From positions 372,001-436,000 of the forward strand of contig NZ_JNXI01000003.1 in the NCBI RefSeq assembly GCF_000717055.1: DNA of 64,000 nucleotides, read 5' to 3'. Below are positions 34,882-43,118 of the stretch, in pieces. The position numbers and the translations under genes are program-made. How positions within the stretch are numbered: position 1 is the first letter of the stretch; the number at the start of each line of letters is the position of its first letter. This stretch comes from Streptomyces iakyrus (GTDB lineage: Bacteria; Actinomycetota; Actinomycetes; Streptomycetales; Streptomycetaceae). The notes beneath the pieces are model-generated. The model was not told the DNA's origin. It worked only from the letters and a program-made list of their open reading frames with translations, and did no database searches.

Positions 34882-36059
34882 CGGGCGAGGTCCTTCCAGG
34901 CGACGTCCTTGTCGGTGCGCGGCTCGGGGGGCAGGCCCAGGACGCGCTCGGCGACGATGTTCAGCAGGACCTCGCTGGTCCCGCCCTCGATGCTGTTGCC
35001 CTTGGAGCGCAGGTAGCGGTATCCCGCTTCGCGGCCGGTGAAGTCGACCAGCTCCGGGCGCCGCATGGTCCAGTCGTCGTACAGCAGGCCCTCCTCGCCG
35101 AGGAGTTCCACCTCCAGGCCGCTGATCTCCTGGTTGAGGCGGGCGAAGGCCAGCTTCATGCCGGCGCCCTCGGGGCCGGGCTGGCCCGCGACGAGCTGCT
35201 GGCGCAGCCGCTCGGCGGTGAGGCGGGAGACCTCGGACTCCACCCACAGCTTCAGCAGCCGCTGGTGCAGGTCGTGGGTGCGCAGTTCGGGCCGCTCGCG
35301 CCAGGTCTTCGAGATCGGGCCGATCATGCCGCCCTCGCGGGGCAGCCGCATCCCGCCGATGGCCACGCGCTCGTTGTTGAGCGTGGTCTGGGCGACCTTC
35401 CAGCCGTCACCGATCTCGCCGAGGCGGCGCGTGTCGGGGATGCGGACGCCGGTGAGGAACACCTCGTTGAACTCGGCCTCGCCGGTGACCTGCCGCAACG
35501 GGCGCACCTCGACGCCCGGGTCGGTCATGTCGCAGACGAAGTACGTGATGCCCCGGTGCTTGGGCACGTCCGGGTCGGTGCGGGCGATGAGGATCGCCCA
35601 GCGCGCCACATGGGCGCTGGACGTCCACACCTTCTGCCCGTTGACGACCCAGTCCTCGCCCTCCCGCACGGCCCGGGTGCCCAGGGCGGCGAGGTCGGAT
35701 CCGGCGCCCGGCTCGCTGAACAGCTGGCACCAGACCTCCTCACCCGTCCACAACGGCCTGAGGAACCGCCGCTTCTGCTCCTCGGTACCGAACTGGAGGA
35801 TCGTCGGCGCGGCCATGCCCAGGCCGATGCCGATGCGCCGCGGGTCGTTGTCGGGCGCCCCGGCGGCCTCCAGCTCGGCGTCCACGACGGCCTGGAGGGA
35901 GCGGGGAGCACCGAGTCCGCCGAGGCCCTCCGGGTAGTGCACCCAGGCGAGTCCGGCGTCGAAGCGGGCCCGCAGGAAGTCCAGGCGGTCGGTGGAGGCC
36001 GGCGGATGGGCCGCCAGCAACTCCCGGGTACGGCTGCGCAGTTCCTCGGAGCCGGTCAT
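34878..36059 (-). CDS. Acyl-CoA dehydrogenase family protein (middle of operon)
   Basis: The 393-residue FAD enzyme has the canonical ACAD signatures: EEVWCQLFSEPGAGSDLAALGTRAVREGEDWVVNGQKVWTSSAHVA, GVEVRPLRQVTGEAEFNEVFLTGVRIPD, and a C-terminal RSKGNSIEGGTSEVLLNIVAERVLGLP. It catalyses alpha-beta dehydrogenation of an acyl-CoA and passes electrons to ETF. It overlaps both neighbours by 4 bp: the quinone oxidoreductase gene before it and the smaller ACAD gene after it. Together they look like one acyl-CoA or aromatic/steroid side-chain oxidation unit. Confidence 0.94.
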   Translation of the reverse strand: MTGSEELRSRTRELLAAHPPASTDRLDFLRARFDAGLAWVHYPEGLGGLGAPRSLQAVVDAELEAAGAPDNDPRRIGIGLGMAAPTILQFGTEEQKRRFLRPLWTGEEVWCQLFSEPGAGSDLAALGTRAVREGEDWVVNGQKVWTSSAHVARWAILIARTDPDVPKHRGITYFVCDMTDPGVEVRPLRQVTGEAEFNEVFLTGVRIPDTRRLGEIGDGWKVAQTTLNNERVAIGGMRLPREGGMIGPISKTWRERPELRTHDLHQRLLKLWVESEVSRLTAERLRQQLVAGQPGPEGAGMKLAFARLNQEISGLEVELLGEEGLLYDDWTMRRPELVDFTGREAGYRYLRSKGNSIEGGTSEVLLNIVAERVLGLPPEPRTDKDVAWKDLAR

Positions 36060-37021
36060 GCTGCCTCCTCCATGACGACCGCGATCCTGCCGGTGGTCAG
36101 ACCGTCCGCCACCTTCTGCACGGCGTCGGCGGCGCCGCCGAGCGGGACGCGCTCGCTCACCAGCGGCTTGATCGCGCCCCGGGCGGCCAGATCGGTGAGC
36201 TGCTCGTGGCAGTGCTGGACCAGCTTGGGGTTCTTGGTGTTGTACAGGCCCCAGTGCAGGCCGAGGATCGAGTAGTTCTTCACCAGGGCGTGGTTCAGGC
36301 CGGGGCTGGGGATCGTGCCGCTGGCGAAGCCGACGACCACGATGCGCCCCTCGAAGGCGACGGCCTTGGCGGACTGGGTGTAGGCCTCGCCGCCGACCGG
36401 GTCGTAGATCACGTCGGCGCCCCGGCCGCCGGTGGCCTCCTTGACGGCGGCGACGACGTCCTCGGAACGCCGGTCGATCACGACGTCACAACCCAGCTCG
36501 CGGGCGACGGCCGCCTTCCCGGAGCCGCCGACGACACCGATGACGGTGGCGCCGGCGGCCTTCCCGAGCTGCACGGCCGCGCTGCCGACCCCTCCAGCGG
36601 CAGCGTGGACGAGCAGGGTCTCGCCGGCCTCCAGACCGGCCCGGCGGTGCAGACCGAACCAGCCGGTCTGGTAGCCGATGTGCAGGGCCGCGGCCTCGGC
36701 GTCGTCCAGGGCGTCCGGCGCGGGCAGCAGTGCGGCGGTGTCCGCGACGGCGTATTCGGCGAAGCCGCCGTGCGGCAGCGCCGGGTTGGCGATGACGCGG
36801 CGGCCGTCCTCGGTCTCGCCGCAGATCTCCACGCCCGGGGTGAACGGCAGCGGCGGCCGGACCTGGTAGTGGCCGCGGCAGAGCAGGGCGTCCGGGAAGT
36901 TGATGTTGGCCGCGCGCACCTTCAGCAGGACCTGGCCGTCACCGGGGGTGGGCGGTTCCACGTCCTGGAGCCGCATCACCTCGCCCGGCTCGCCGTTCTC
37001 GTGCACTTGCCATGCCTGCAT
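36056..37021 (-). CDS. NADPH:quinone oxidoreductase family protein
   Basis: The 321-residue medium-chain dehydrogenase/reductase starts MQAWQVHENGEPGEVMRLQDVEPP and has the quinone oxidoreductase pattern, AANINFPDALLCRGHYQVRPPLPFTPGVEICGE and TLLVHAAAGGVGSAAVQLGKAAGATVIGVVGGSGKA (the AAGGVG NADPH-binding motif). It reduces quinones or enoyl groups with NADPH. It is the first gene of the three-gene operon with the two ACADs, joined by an ATGA overlap. A 12-bp palindrome, AAGCGGTCGCTT, 53 bp upstream is a TetR-type operator candidate. Confidence 0.92.
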   Translation of the reverse strand: MQAWQVHENGEPGEVMRLQDVEPPTPGDGQVLLKVRAANINFPDALLCRGHYQVRPPLPFTPGVEICGETEDGRRVIANPALPHGGFAEYAVADTAALLPAPDALDDAEAAALHIGYQTGWFGLHRRAGLEAGETLLVHAAAGGVGSAAVQLGKAAGATVIGVVGGSGKAAVARELGCDVVIDRRSEDVVAAVKEATGGRGADVIYDPVGGEAYTQSAKAVAFEGRIVVVGFASGTIPSPGLNHALVKNYSILGLHWGLYNTKNPKLVQHCHEQLTDLAARGAIKPLVSERVPLGGAADAVQKVADGLTTGRIAVVMEEAA

Positions 37022-37073
37022 GCGGGGCCTCCACGGGGGACTGCTGTGTCTGACCGGGGTCGGTTCGCATACT

Positions 37074-37085
37074 AAGCGGTCGCTT
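37074..37085. promoter_or_regulatory. Operator-like palindrome upstream of ACAD operon
   Basis: AAGCG and CGCTT arms with a GT spacer form a palindrome at 37074-37085, flanked by CT and G. The form resembles operators of TetR-family repressors controlling acyl-CoA catabolism. No matching TetR gene is adjacent. Confidence 0.5.
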
Positions 37086-37150
37086 GCCCATCAGGGAACA
37101 GTCTCCGGGCAAAGTCCCGCGCAGAGGTTTCACCCTTGGGTCACCGTGGG

Positions 37151-37723
37151 TCACGCACCCTTCGGCCGCGCCCGCACGTGCATCCGCTCACCTTGCGGCC
37201 CGAACAGGCTGAGGAACTCCACCGGCCCCTCCCCCGTCGACCCGAACCAGTGCGGCACCCGGGTGTCGAACTCGGCGGCCTCCCCCGCCGTGAGCACCAC
37301 GTCGTGCTCGCCCAGCACCAGGCGCAGCTTCCCGGACAGCACGTACAGCCACTCGTAGCCCTCGTGCGTCCGGGGATCCGGCTCCTGCCTGCGCTTCGGT
37401 TCGAGGACCTTGTAGGCCTGCAGGCCGCCGGGCTGGCGAGTGAGCGGCCAGTGGGTGCGGCCGCCCATCACGATCGGCTTGGACCGCACGCGCGGATCAC
37501 CGGCCGGCGGGGCGCCGACCAGTTCGTCCAGCGCCACCTGGTGGGCGCGCGCGATCGGCAGCAGCAGTTCCAGACTGGGTTTACGCAGGCCGGACTCCAG
37601 CCGCGAGAGGGTGCTGACGGAGATGCCGGTGGTCTCGGAGAGCGCCGCCAGGGTCACCTCCCGGTCCTTGCGCATCTGCCGCAGCCGGGGGCCCACGCCC
37701 GCGAGTACCTCGTCCGTCGTCAT
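37151..37723 (-). CDS. XRE-family regulator with cupin sensor domain
   Basis: The 190-residue protein has an N-terminal helix-turn-helix (LRQMRKDREVTLAALSETTGISVSTLSRLESGLRKPSLELLLPIARAHQVALDELVG) and a C-terminal cupin_2 domain (EGYEWLYVLSGKLRLVLGEHDVVLTAGEAAEFDTRVPHWFGSTGEGPVEFLSLF). Such regulators sense small molecules through the cupin and often control a divergent neighbour. Here the divergent gene is the thioredoxin-reductase-like flavoprotein, with a palindrome TTGCAGTTTCGGCAA between the two. The start at 37723 (MTTDEVLAGVG) is preferred to a longer frame. Confidence 0.93.
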   Translation of the reverse strand: MTTDEVLAGVGPRLRQMRKDREVTLAALSETTGISVSTLSRLESGLRKPSLELLLPIARAHQVALDELVGAPPAGDPRVRSKPIVMGGRTHWPLTRQPGGLQAYKVLEPKRRQEPDPRTHEGYEWLYVLSGKLRLVLGEHDVVLTAGEAAEFDTRVPHWFGSTGEGPVEFLSLFGPQGERMHVRARPKGA

Positions 37724-37730
37724 GGCCGTA

Positions 37731-37745
37731 TTGCAGTTTCGGCAA
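37731..37745. promoter_or_regulatory. Candidate operator for XRE-cupin regulator
   Basis: TTGCAGTTTCGGCAA (37731-37745) has TTGC/GCAA arms, and a related GTTTGTCAA half-site follows within 15 bp. It lies in the short AT-richer gap between divergent genes, upstream of the regulator start. Confidence 0.45.
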
Positions 37746-37800
37746 CGTTGTTTGTCAATCCCGCAGCGCACGGGCGACGCTCGGCAGCGGAGGTGGTCAC

Positions 37801-38742
37801 ATGACCGAGAAGTACGCAGTGGTCGTCATCGGCGGGGGCGCGGCGGGCCTGTCCGCCGCGCTGGTGCTGGGGCGGGCCCGGCACCGCACGCTGGTGATCG
37901 ACGCGGGTGAGCCGCGCAACGCGCCCGCCGCGCACATGCAGGGCTACCTGTCCCGGGACGGCATGCCGCCCGCCGAGTTCCTGGCCGCCGGCCGGGAGGA
38001 GACCGCGCGCTACGGCGTGGACCTCGTCCGGGACCGGGTGGTGGCGGTGGAGAAGGGCGGGGACTTCACCGTGGTGTCGGCCGGCGGCCGGAGCGTGCGC
38101 GCCCGGCGGCTCGTCGTCGCGACCGGGCTGAAGGACGAGCTGCCCGCGGTGCCCGGGGTCGCCGAGCGGTTCGGCCGGGACGTGCTGCACTGCCCCTTCT
38201 GCCACGGCTGGGAGGTGCGCGACCAGCCGTTCGGGGTGCTCGCCAGGAGCCCGGCGAGCGTGCACCAGGCGCTGATGGTGTCCCAGTGGTCGAAGGACGT
38301 GCGGTTCTTCCTGCACACCGTCGCCGAGGAGGAGCTCTCCGACGAGGATCTGCGCCGGCTCGCCGCGGCCGGGGTGGACGTGGTGCCCGGGGAGGTCGCG
38401 GAGCTGGTGACCGAGGACGACCGGCTCACCGGCGTCCGGCTCGCGGACGGTACGACGCACCCCCGCTCGGTGCTGTTCACCGCCCCGCGGGCCGTGCCGC
38501 AGACCGGCCTGCTGGAGCGGCTCGGGGCCGAGCTGCACGAGACGCCGTTCGGCGCGTACCCGGTGGTCGACGCGACCGGCCTGACGACCGTGCCCGGCGT
38601 GTGGGCCGCGGGCAACGCCATCGGCTTCTCCGAGCAGGTCGTGCACGCGGCGAGCGGCGGGTACCGGGCGGCCTCCGCGATCGTCGCCGACCTGCTGATG
38701 ACGGACCTCGATGCGGCAGTGCGGCGGCACAGCCCGGCGTGA
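37801..38742 (+). CDS. Thioredoxin-reductase-like FAD/NAD(P) oxidoreductase
   Basis: The 313-residue flavoprotein starts with the FAD-binding VVIGGGAAGLSAALVLGRARHRTLVIDAGEPRN. It carries LVVATGLKDELPAVPG, the CPFC redox pair in LHCPFCHGWEVRDQP, and a C-terminal TTVPGVWAAGNAIGFSEQVVHAASGGYRAASAIV. The architecture is that of the thioredoxin reductase-like subfamily with one CxxC. The NADPH-binding region is shorter and partly degenerate (GVLARSPASVHQ), so the redox partner is uncertain. It is divergent from the XRE-cupin gene, which likely regulates it. Confidence 0.92.
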   Translation: MTEKYAVVVIGGGAAGLSAALVLGRARHRTLVIDAGEPRNAPAAHMQGYLSRDGMPPAEFLAAGREETARYGVDLVRDRVVAVEKGGDFTVVSAGGRSVRARRLVVATGLKDELPAVPGVAERFGRDVLHCPFCHGWEVRDQPFGVLARSPASVHQALMVSQWSKDVRFFLHTVAEEELSDEDLRRLAAAGVDVVPGEVAELVTEDDRLTGVRLADGTTHPRSVLFTAPRAVPQTGLLERLGAELHETPFGAYPVVDATGLTTVPGVWAAGNAIGFSEQVVHAASGGYRAASAIVADLLMTDLDAAVRRHSPA

Positions 38743-38773
38743 TCACGCGCCGCTCAGCGGGCCACGGCCGGGG

Positions 38774-39214
38774 TCAGGAGAGGCGCAGGTCGACCCAGGG
38801 AACGGTCTCGCCCGGCAGCACGTACCGCTCGATCTCGACGAAGCCGTGCGCGCGGGCGAACCGCAGCCCGTCCTCGTTGGAGGACAGGACCACCGTTTCG
38901 ATGACCTCGGCACCCGCCTTCCGCGCGCGGGCCAGCCCGCGCGCGTAGAGCTCCCCGCCGAATCCCCGCCCGCGGTGGGGGCCGAGCACGCGGGCGATCA
39001 CCGTGGCCGTCGCGGTGTCGTCCGCCGGCGGGCGTACGGTGCTGCTGCCCACGAGCACCTCCCCGAGGTAGGCGACCTCCAGGTGATGGCGCTCCGCGCG
39101 GTCACGGGCGTCGTCCATCGAGAGATGGTGCGTGGGGATGACCGTGTTGTGGACGTGCTGCCAGTCCCTGAGCGCGCTGTCGTCGTCAGGGCGGCGGATG
39201 CGGAGTTCGGACAT
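38774..39214 (-). CDS. GNAT-family N-acetyltransferase
   Basis: The 146-residue protein starts MSELRIRRPDDDSALRDWQHVHNTVIPTHHLSMDDARDRAE and has the GNAT motif A as VIARVLGPHRGRGFGGELYARGLARARKAGAEVIETVVLSSNEDGLRFARAHGFVEIERY. It transfers an acetyl group from acetyl-CoA to an unknown amine or alcohol. A longer frame reaches 39250, but the chosen ATG gives the usual family N-terminus. It converges on the flavoprotein gene and is divergent from the DNA ligase gene. Confidence 0.9.
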   Translation of the reverse strand: MSELRIRRPDDDSALRDWQHVHNTVIPTHHLSMDDARDRAERHHLEVAYLGEVLVGSSTVRPPADDTATATVIARVLGPHRGRGFGGELYARGLARARKAGAEVIETVVLSSNEDGLRFARAHGFVEIERYVLPGETVPWVDLRLS

Positions 39215-39375
39215 CGCAGCAGAAGAACCCGCGTGCTCCGCGTGCGTCAACCGGTTTGCCGCCGCGCCTCCGCAGCGGGGCGGGGACCGGTGCCGTACGC
39301 CCGGTCAAGCCGCGCCGGGCCGCCGGACCCGGTCGCCCAGGTGTAGAGGCCCCCTCTGAGGTGCACCATGGCTGC

Positions 39376-40914
39376 ATGCTGCTGCACCGGCTGGCCCGAG
39401 TATCCCAGGAGGTGGCCGCCACCTCGGCGCGGTCCCGCAAGACGGCCCTGCTCGCGGAGCTGTTCCGGGACGCCGAGGCGGAGGACGTGCCCGTCGTCAT
39501 CCCGTACCTCGCGGGACGGCTGCCGCAGGGCCGGATCGGCGTCGGCTGGAAGGTGCTGAGCCGGTCGGTCGAACCGGCCGCCGAGCCGAGTCTGACCGTG
39601 CGGGACGTGGACGCCCGGCTCGCGGAGCTCGCCGCGGTGTCCGGCCCCGGCTCCCAGGCGGAACGGACCCGGCTGGTCGCGGAGTTGATGGGCGCGGCCA
39701 CCGAGACCGAGCAGCGGTTCCTGCTGGGCCTGCTCACCGGCGAGGTCCGGCAGGGGGCCCTGGACGCGGTGGCCGTCGAGGGACTGGCCCAGGCGACCGG
39801 GGCCCCCGCCGCGGACGTCCGGCGGGCCGTGATGCTCGCGGGTTCCCTCCAGACGGTCGCCGAGGCGCTGCTGGCGGACGGCCCCGCCTCCCTCGACCGC
39901 TTCCGTCTCACCGTGGGCCGCCCGGTGCTGCCGATGCTGGCGCACAGCGCCTCCTCGGTGGCCGAGGCCGTCGACAAGCTGGGCGGCTGCGCGGTGGAGG
40001 AGAAGCTGGACGGCATCCGCGTCCAGGTGCACCGCGACGGCGACACCGTGCGGCTCTACACCCGCACCCTCGACGACATCACGGACCGTCTGCCCGAAGT
40101 GACGGCCGCCGCGCTTCAGTTGCGGGGCGAGCGGTTCATCCTGGACGGCGAGGTGATCTCCTTCGACGAGGGCGGGCGCCCCCGCTCGTTCCAGGAGACC
40201 GCCGGCCGGGTCGGCTCCCGCACGGACGTGGCGACGGCCGCCCGCGCGGTGCCGGTCTCCCCCGTCTTCTTCGACGCGCTGTCCGTCGACGGCCACGACC
40301 TGCTCGACCTGCCCTTCGCCGAGCGGCACGCCGAGCTGGCCCGCCTGGTGCCCGAGCCGATGCGGGTGCGGCGCACGCTGGTGTCGGGGCCGGACGAAAC
40401 GCCCGCGGCGGAGGAGTTCCTCGCCGAGACGCTGAAGCGCGGCCACGAGGGCGTCGTGGCCAAGGCGCTCGACGCCCCCTACAGCGCGGGGCGGCGCGGT
40501 GCCTCCTGGCTGAAGGTCAAGCCCGTCCACACCCTCGACCTGGTCGTGCTGGCCGCCGAGTGGGGCCACGGCCGCCGCACCGGCAAGCTCTCCAACCTCC
40601 ACCTGGGCGCCCGCACCGCCGACGGCGGCCTCGCCATGCTCGGCAAGACCTTCAAGGGCATGACCGACGCGATGCTCACCTGGCAGACCGAACGGCTCCA
40701 GAAGCTCGCCGTCGACACCGACGACCACGTGGTGACCGTCCGCCCGGAACTCGTCGTCGAGATCGCCTACGACGGGCTGCAGCGCTCCACCCGCTACCCG
40801 GCCGGCGTGACCCTCCGCTTCGCCCGGGTGGTCCGCTACCGGGAGGACAAGCGCCCGGAGGACGCCGACACGGTCGAGACGCTGCTGGCCGCCCATCCGG
40901 GGGTGAAGCCGTGA
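39376..40914 (+). CDS. ATP-dependent DNA ligase (LigB-type)
   Basis: The 512-residue enzyme seals DNA nicks using ATP. The N-terminal DNA-binding domain (1-200) precedes the nucleotidyltransferase motif I EEKLDGIR (adenylated Lys210), then DGEVISFDEGGRPRSFQETAGRVG, EGVVAKALDAPYSAGRRGASWLKVKPVHTLDLVVL and the C-terminal OB-fold motifs. The domain order matches actinobacterial LigB rather than the LigD/LigC enzymes of end joining; no Ku or polymerase domain is nearby. The stop overlaps the GTG of the NUDIX gene by 4 bp. The start is the second ATG region at 39376. Confidence 0.95.
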   Translation: MLLHRLARVSQEVAATSARSRKTALLAELFRDAEAEDVPVVIPYLAGRLPQGRIGVGWKVLSRSVEPAAEPSLTVRDVDARLAELAAVSGPGSQAERTRLVAELMGAATETEQRFLLGLLTGEVRQGALDAVAVEGLAQATGAPAADVRRAVMLAGSLQTVAEALLADGPASLDRFRLTVGRPVLPMLAHSASSVAEAVDKLGGCAVEEKLDGIRVQVHRDGDTVRLYTRTLDDITDRLPEVTAAALQLRGERFILDGEVISFDEGGRPRSFQETAGRVGSRTDVATAARAVPVSPVFFDALSVDGHDLLDLPFAERHAELARLVPEPMRVRRTLVSGPDETPAAEEFLAETLKRGHEGVVAKALDAPYSAGRRGASWLKVKPVHTLDLVVLAAEWGHGRRTGKLSNLHLGARTADGGLAMLGKTFKGMTDAMLTWQTERLQKLAVDTDDHVVTVRPELVVEIAYDGLQRSTRYPAGVTLRFARVVRYREDKRPEDADTVETLLAAHPGVKP

Positions 40915-41369
40915 AGCGCAGTGCGGGTCTGCTGCTCTTCCACACCACGGACAACGGCCTCGAAGTGCTGCTCGGCCACATGGGCGGCCCGTTCTTCACC
41001 CGGCGCGACGCCGGGGCATGGACCGTGATCAAGGGCGAGTACGAGCCTGACGAGCCCGCCTGGGAGGCCGCCCGGCGTGAGTTCCGGGAGGAACTGGGGC
41101 TGCCCCCGCCCGACGGCGAGGCCATCGACCTCGGCGAGGTCCGGCAGACGGGCGGCAAGATCGTCACGGCGTGGGCGGTCCGGGCGGATCTCGATCCGGC
41201 GACGATCACGCCCGGCACCTTCCGGATGGAGTGGCCGCCGCACTCCGGACGGCTCCAGGAGTTCCCCGAACTGGACCGGGTGGCGTGGTTCGGGCTCGAC
41301 CGGGCCCGCTCGGTGATCGTCAAGGCCCAGGCGGCGTTTCTCGACCGGCTGGCGGAGCACTCGCCCTGA
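40911..41369 (+). CDS. NUDIX-domain hydrolase coupled to DNA ligase
   Basis: The 152-residue protein starts with GTG overlapping the ligase stop. It reads MKRSAGLLLFHTTDNGLEVLLGHMGGPFF, then WTVIKGEYEPDEPAWEAARREFREELGLPPP, a NUDIX box with the Gx5Ex7REUxEExGU pattern. It is most similar to the subfamily including diadenosine-polyphosphate and DNA-repair-linked NUDIX enzymes. Translational coupling to the ATP-dependent ligase suggests a role in clearing an adenylated or nucleotide by-product (inference). The C-terminal part, RSVIVKAQAAFLDRL, is helical. Confidence 0.9.
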   Translation: MKRSAGLLLFHTTDNGLEVLLGHMGGPFFTRRDAGAWTVIKGEYEPDEPAWEAARREFREELGLPPPDGEAIDLGEVRQTGGKIVTAWAVRADLDPATITPGTFRMEWPPHSGRLQEFPELDRVAWFGLDRARSVIVKAQAAFLDRLAEHSP

Positions 41370-41445
41370 GGAGACGCTCCCGCGTTGCGCTCCCCTGCGC
41401 CGCGCGGGAAGGTCGAGACACAGCCCGCTCCGAGGGAGGTCAGCC

Positions 41446-42831
41446 ATGCCCATCGCAACGGTGAACCCGGCGAACGGCGAGACGCTCAAGACGTACGAGG
41501 CCATGGGCGAGCAGGAGATCGAGCGCCGGCTCCAGCTCGCCGAGGCCACGTTCCGCACGTACCGGACGACGACCTTCGACGAGCGCGCCCGGCTGCTGCA
41601 CCGGGCCGCCGACCTCCTCGAAGAGGACCAGCAGGACATCGCCCGCGTCATGACCACCGAGATGGGCAAGCCGATCCAGCAGGCCCGGGCCGAGGCGGCG
41701 AAGTGCGCCAAGGCGATGCGCTGGTACGCCGACCACGCCGGGGAACTGCTCGCCGATGAGGAGCCCGCCGACTCCGACGTGAAGGACTCCGGAGCCTCCC
41801 GTGTCCGGGTGCGCTACCGCCCGCTCGGGCCGGTGCTCGCGGTGATGCCGTGGAACTTCCCGCTGTGGCAGGTGGTCCGGTTCGCCGCTCCCGCGCTGAT
41901 GGCGGGCAACGTGGGCCTGCTGAAGCACGCCTCGAACGTCCCCCAGACCGCCCTCTACCTGGAGGATCTCTTCCACCGTGCGGGCTTCACGGAGGGCACC
42001 TTCCAGACCCTGCTGATCGGCTCCGCCGCGGTCGACGAGATCCTGCGCGACGAGCGGGTCAAGGCCGCCACCCTCACGGGCAGCGAGCCCGCGGGACGCG
42101 CGGTCGCCTCCACGGCCGGAGAAATGATCAAGAAGACGGTGCTGGAGCTGGGCGGGAGCGACCCGTTCGTCGTGATGCCCTCCGCCGACATCGACCGCGC
42201 CGCGAAGACCGCGGTGACCGCACGGGTGCAGAACACCGGGCAGTCGTGCATCGCCGCGAAGCGTTTCATCGTGCACACGGACGTCTACGACGCCTTCGCT
42301 GAGCGTTTCGCCGAGGGCATGAAGGCGCTGAAGGTCGGCGACCCCATGGCCGACGACACCCAGGTGGGCCCGCTCTCCAGCGAGCAGGGACTGCGCGATC
42401 TGGAAGAGCTGGTCGACGACGCGGTGCGCAGCGGGGCGCAGGTGCTGTGCGGTGGCGAACGGCCGGACGGGCCGGGGTGGTACTACACGCCGACGATCCT
42501 CGCCGGCATCACCCGCGAGATGCGGATCCACCGGGAGGAGGCCTTCGGGCCGGTCGCCACGCTATACCGGGCGGCCGACCTGGACGAGGCCGTGCTGATC
42601 GCGAACGATTCACCGTTCGGACTGAGTTCGAACGTGTGGACGCGGGACGAGGACGAGGTCGACCGGTTCGTGCGGGATCTGGAGGCCGGCGGGGTGTTCT
42701 TCAATGGCATGACGGCGTCCCATCCGGCGTTCCCGTTCGGCGGTGTGAAGCGGTCCGGGTACGGGCGTGAGCTGTCCGGGCACGGAATCCGGGAGTTCTG
42801 CAACATCACCACTGTTTGGCATGGTGCGTGA
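41446..42831 (+). CDS. NAD(P)-dependent succinate-semialdehyde dehydrogenase
   Basis: The 461-residue aldehyde dehydrogenase starts MPIATVNPANGETLKTYEAMGEQEIERRLQLAEATFRTYR and has the ALDH motifs: PWNFPLWQVVRFAAPALMAGN, LELGGSDPFVV (the general-base Glu region), and NTGQSCIAAKRFIVH with the catalytic Cys. The overall sequence resembles GabD-type succinate-semialdehyde dehydrogenases, which feed GABA carbon into the citric acid cycle, but the substrate is not proven. No GABA transaminase gene is adjacent. AGGGAGG precedes the ATG. Confidence 0.88.
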   Translation: MPIATVNPANGETLKTYEAMGEQEIERRLQLAEATFRTYRTTTFDERARLLHRAADLLEEDQQDIARVMTTEMGKPIQQARAEAAKCAKAMRWYADHAGELLADEEPADSDVKDSGASRVRVRYRPLGPVLAVMPWNFPLWQVVRFAAPALMAGNVGLLKHASNVPQTALYLEDLFHRAGFTEGTFQTLLIGSAAVDEILRDERVKAATLTGSEPAGRAVASTAGEMIKKTVLELGGSDPFVVMPSADIDRAAKTAVTARVQNTGQSCIAAKRFIVHTDVYDAFAERFAEGMKALKVGDPMADDTQVGPLSSEQGLRDLEELVDDAVRSGAQVLCGGERPDGPGWYYTPTILAGITREMRIHREEAFGPVATLYRAADLDEAVLIANDSPFGLSSNVWTRDEDEVDRFVRDLEAGGVFFNGMTASHPAFPFGGVKRSGYGRELSGHGIREFCNITTVWHGA

Positions 42832-42843
42832 GTGTTGCGGGGC

Positions 42844-42849
42844 TACGAT
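42844..42849 (+). promoter_or_regulatory. -10-like element of a possibly leaderless gene
   Basis: TACGAT lies 7 bp before the GTG of the DUF6213 gene, a spacing that would make the transcript start at or near the start codon. No Shine-Dalgarno is present. The -35 is weak (TTGGCA is at 42816 but spaced 22 bp). Confidence 0.4.
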
Positions 42850-42856
42850 CCCGTCT

Positions 42857-43093
42857 GTGAACCGCGAAGTGACTCTGCCTCTGATCGTCGACGACCGCGG
42901 GACCTTGCAGGTGGCTGCGGCGGATGTCAGCAAGCTGTTGCGGACCGTGGGGGGTCGGTGGGTGCGGCTGGTGGAGGGCGGGGAGTCGGGGCTGGACGAG
43001 GACACGGTTGCCGAGTTGGCCATCGAGCTGGCGAAACTGGCCGATCGGATCGATGTGGCCTGCATCGCACACAGCAGTGGGACCGCGACCTGA
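42857..43093 (+). CDS. DUF6213 family protein
   Basis: This small protein of 78 residues reads MNREVTLPLIVDDRGTLQVAAADVSKLLRTVGGRWVRLVEGGESGLDEDTVAELAIELAKLADRIDVACIAHSS, which I recognise as DUF6213, a conserved but uncharacterised Streptomyces family. It is compact and acidic, with no membrane segment. The start is a GTG lacking a ribosome-binding site but 7 bp from a TACGAT element, so the message may be leaderless. It converges on the TenA-like gene with 25 bp between stops. Confidence 0.8.
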   Translation: MNREVTLPLIVDDRGTLQVAAADVSKLLRTVGGRWVRLVEGGESGLDEDTVAELAIELAKLADRIDVACIAHSSGTAT

Positions 43094-43118
43094 GCCGTGC
43101 GGCACAGTCCCGCCGCCC

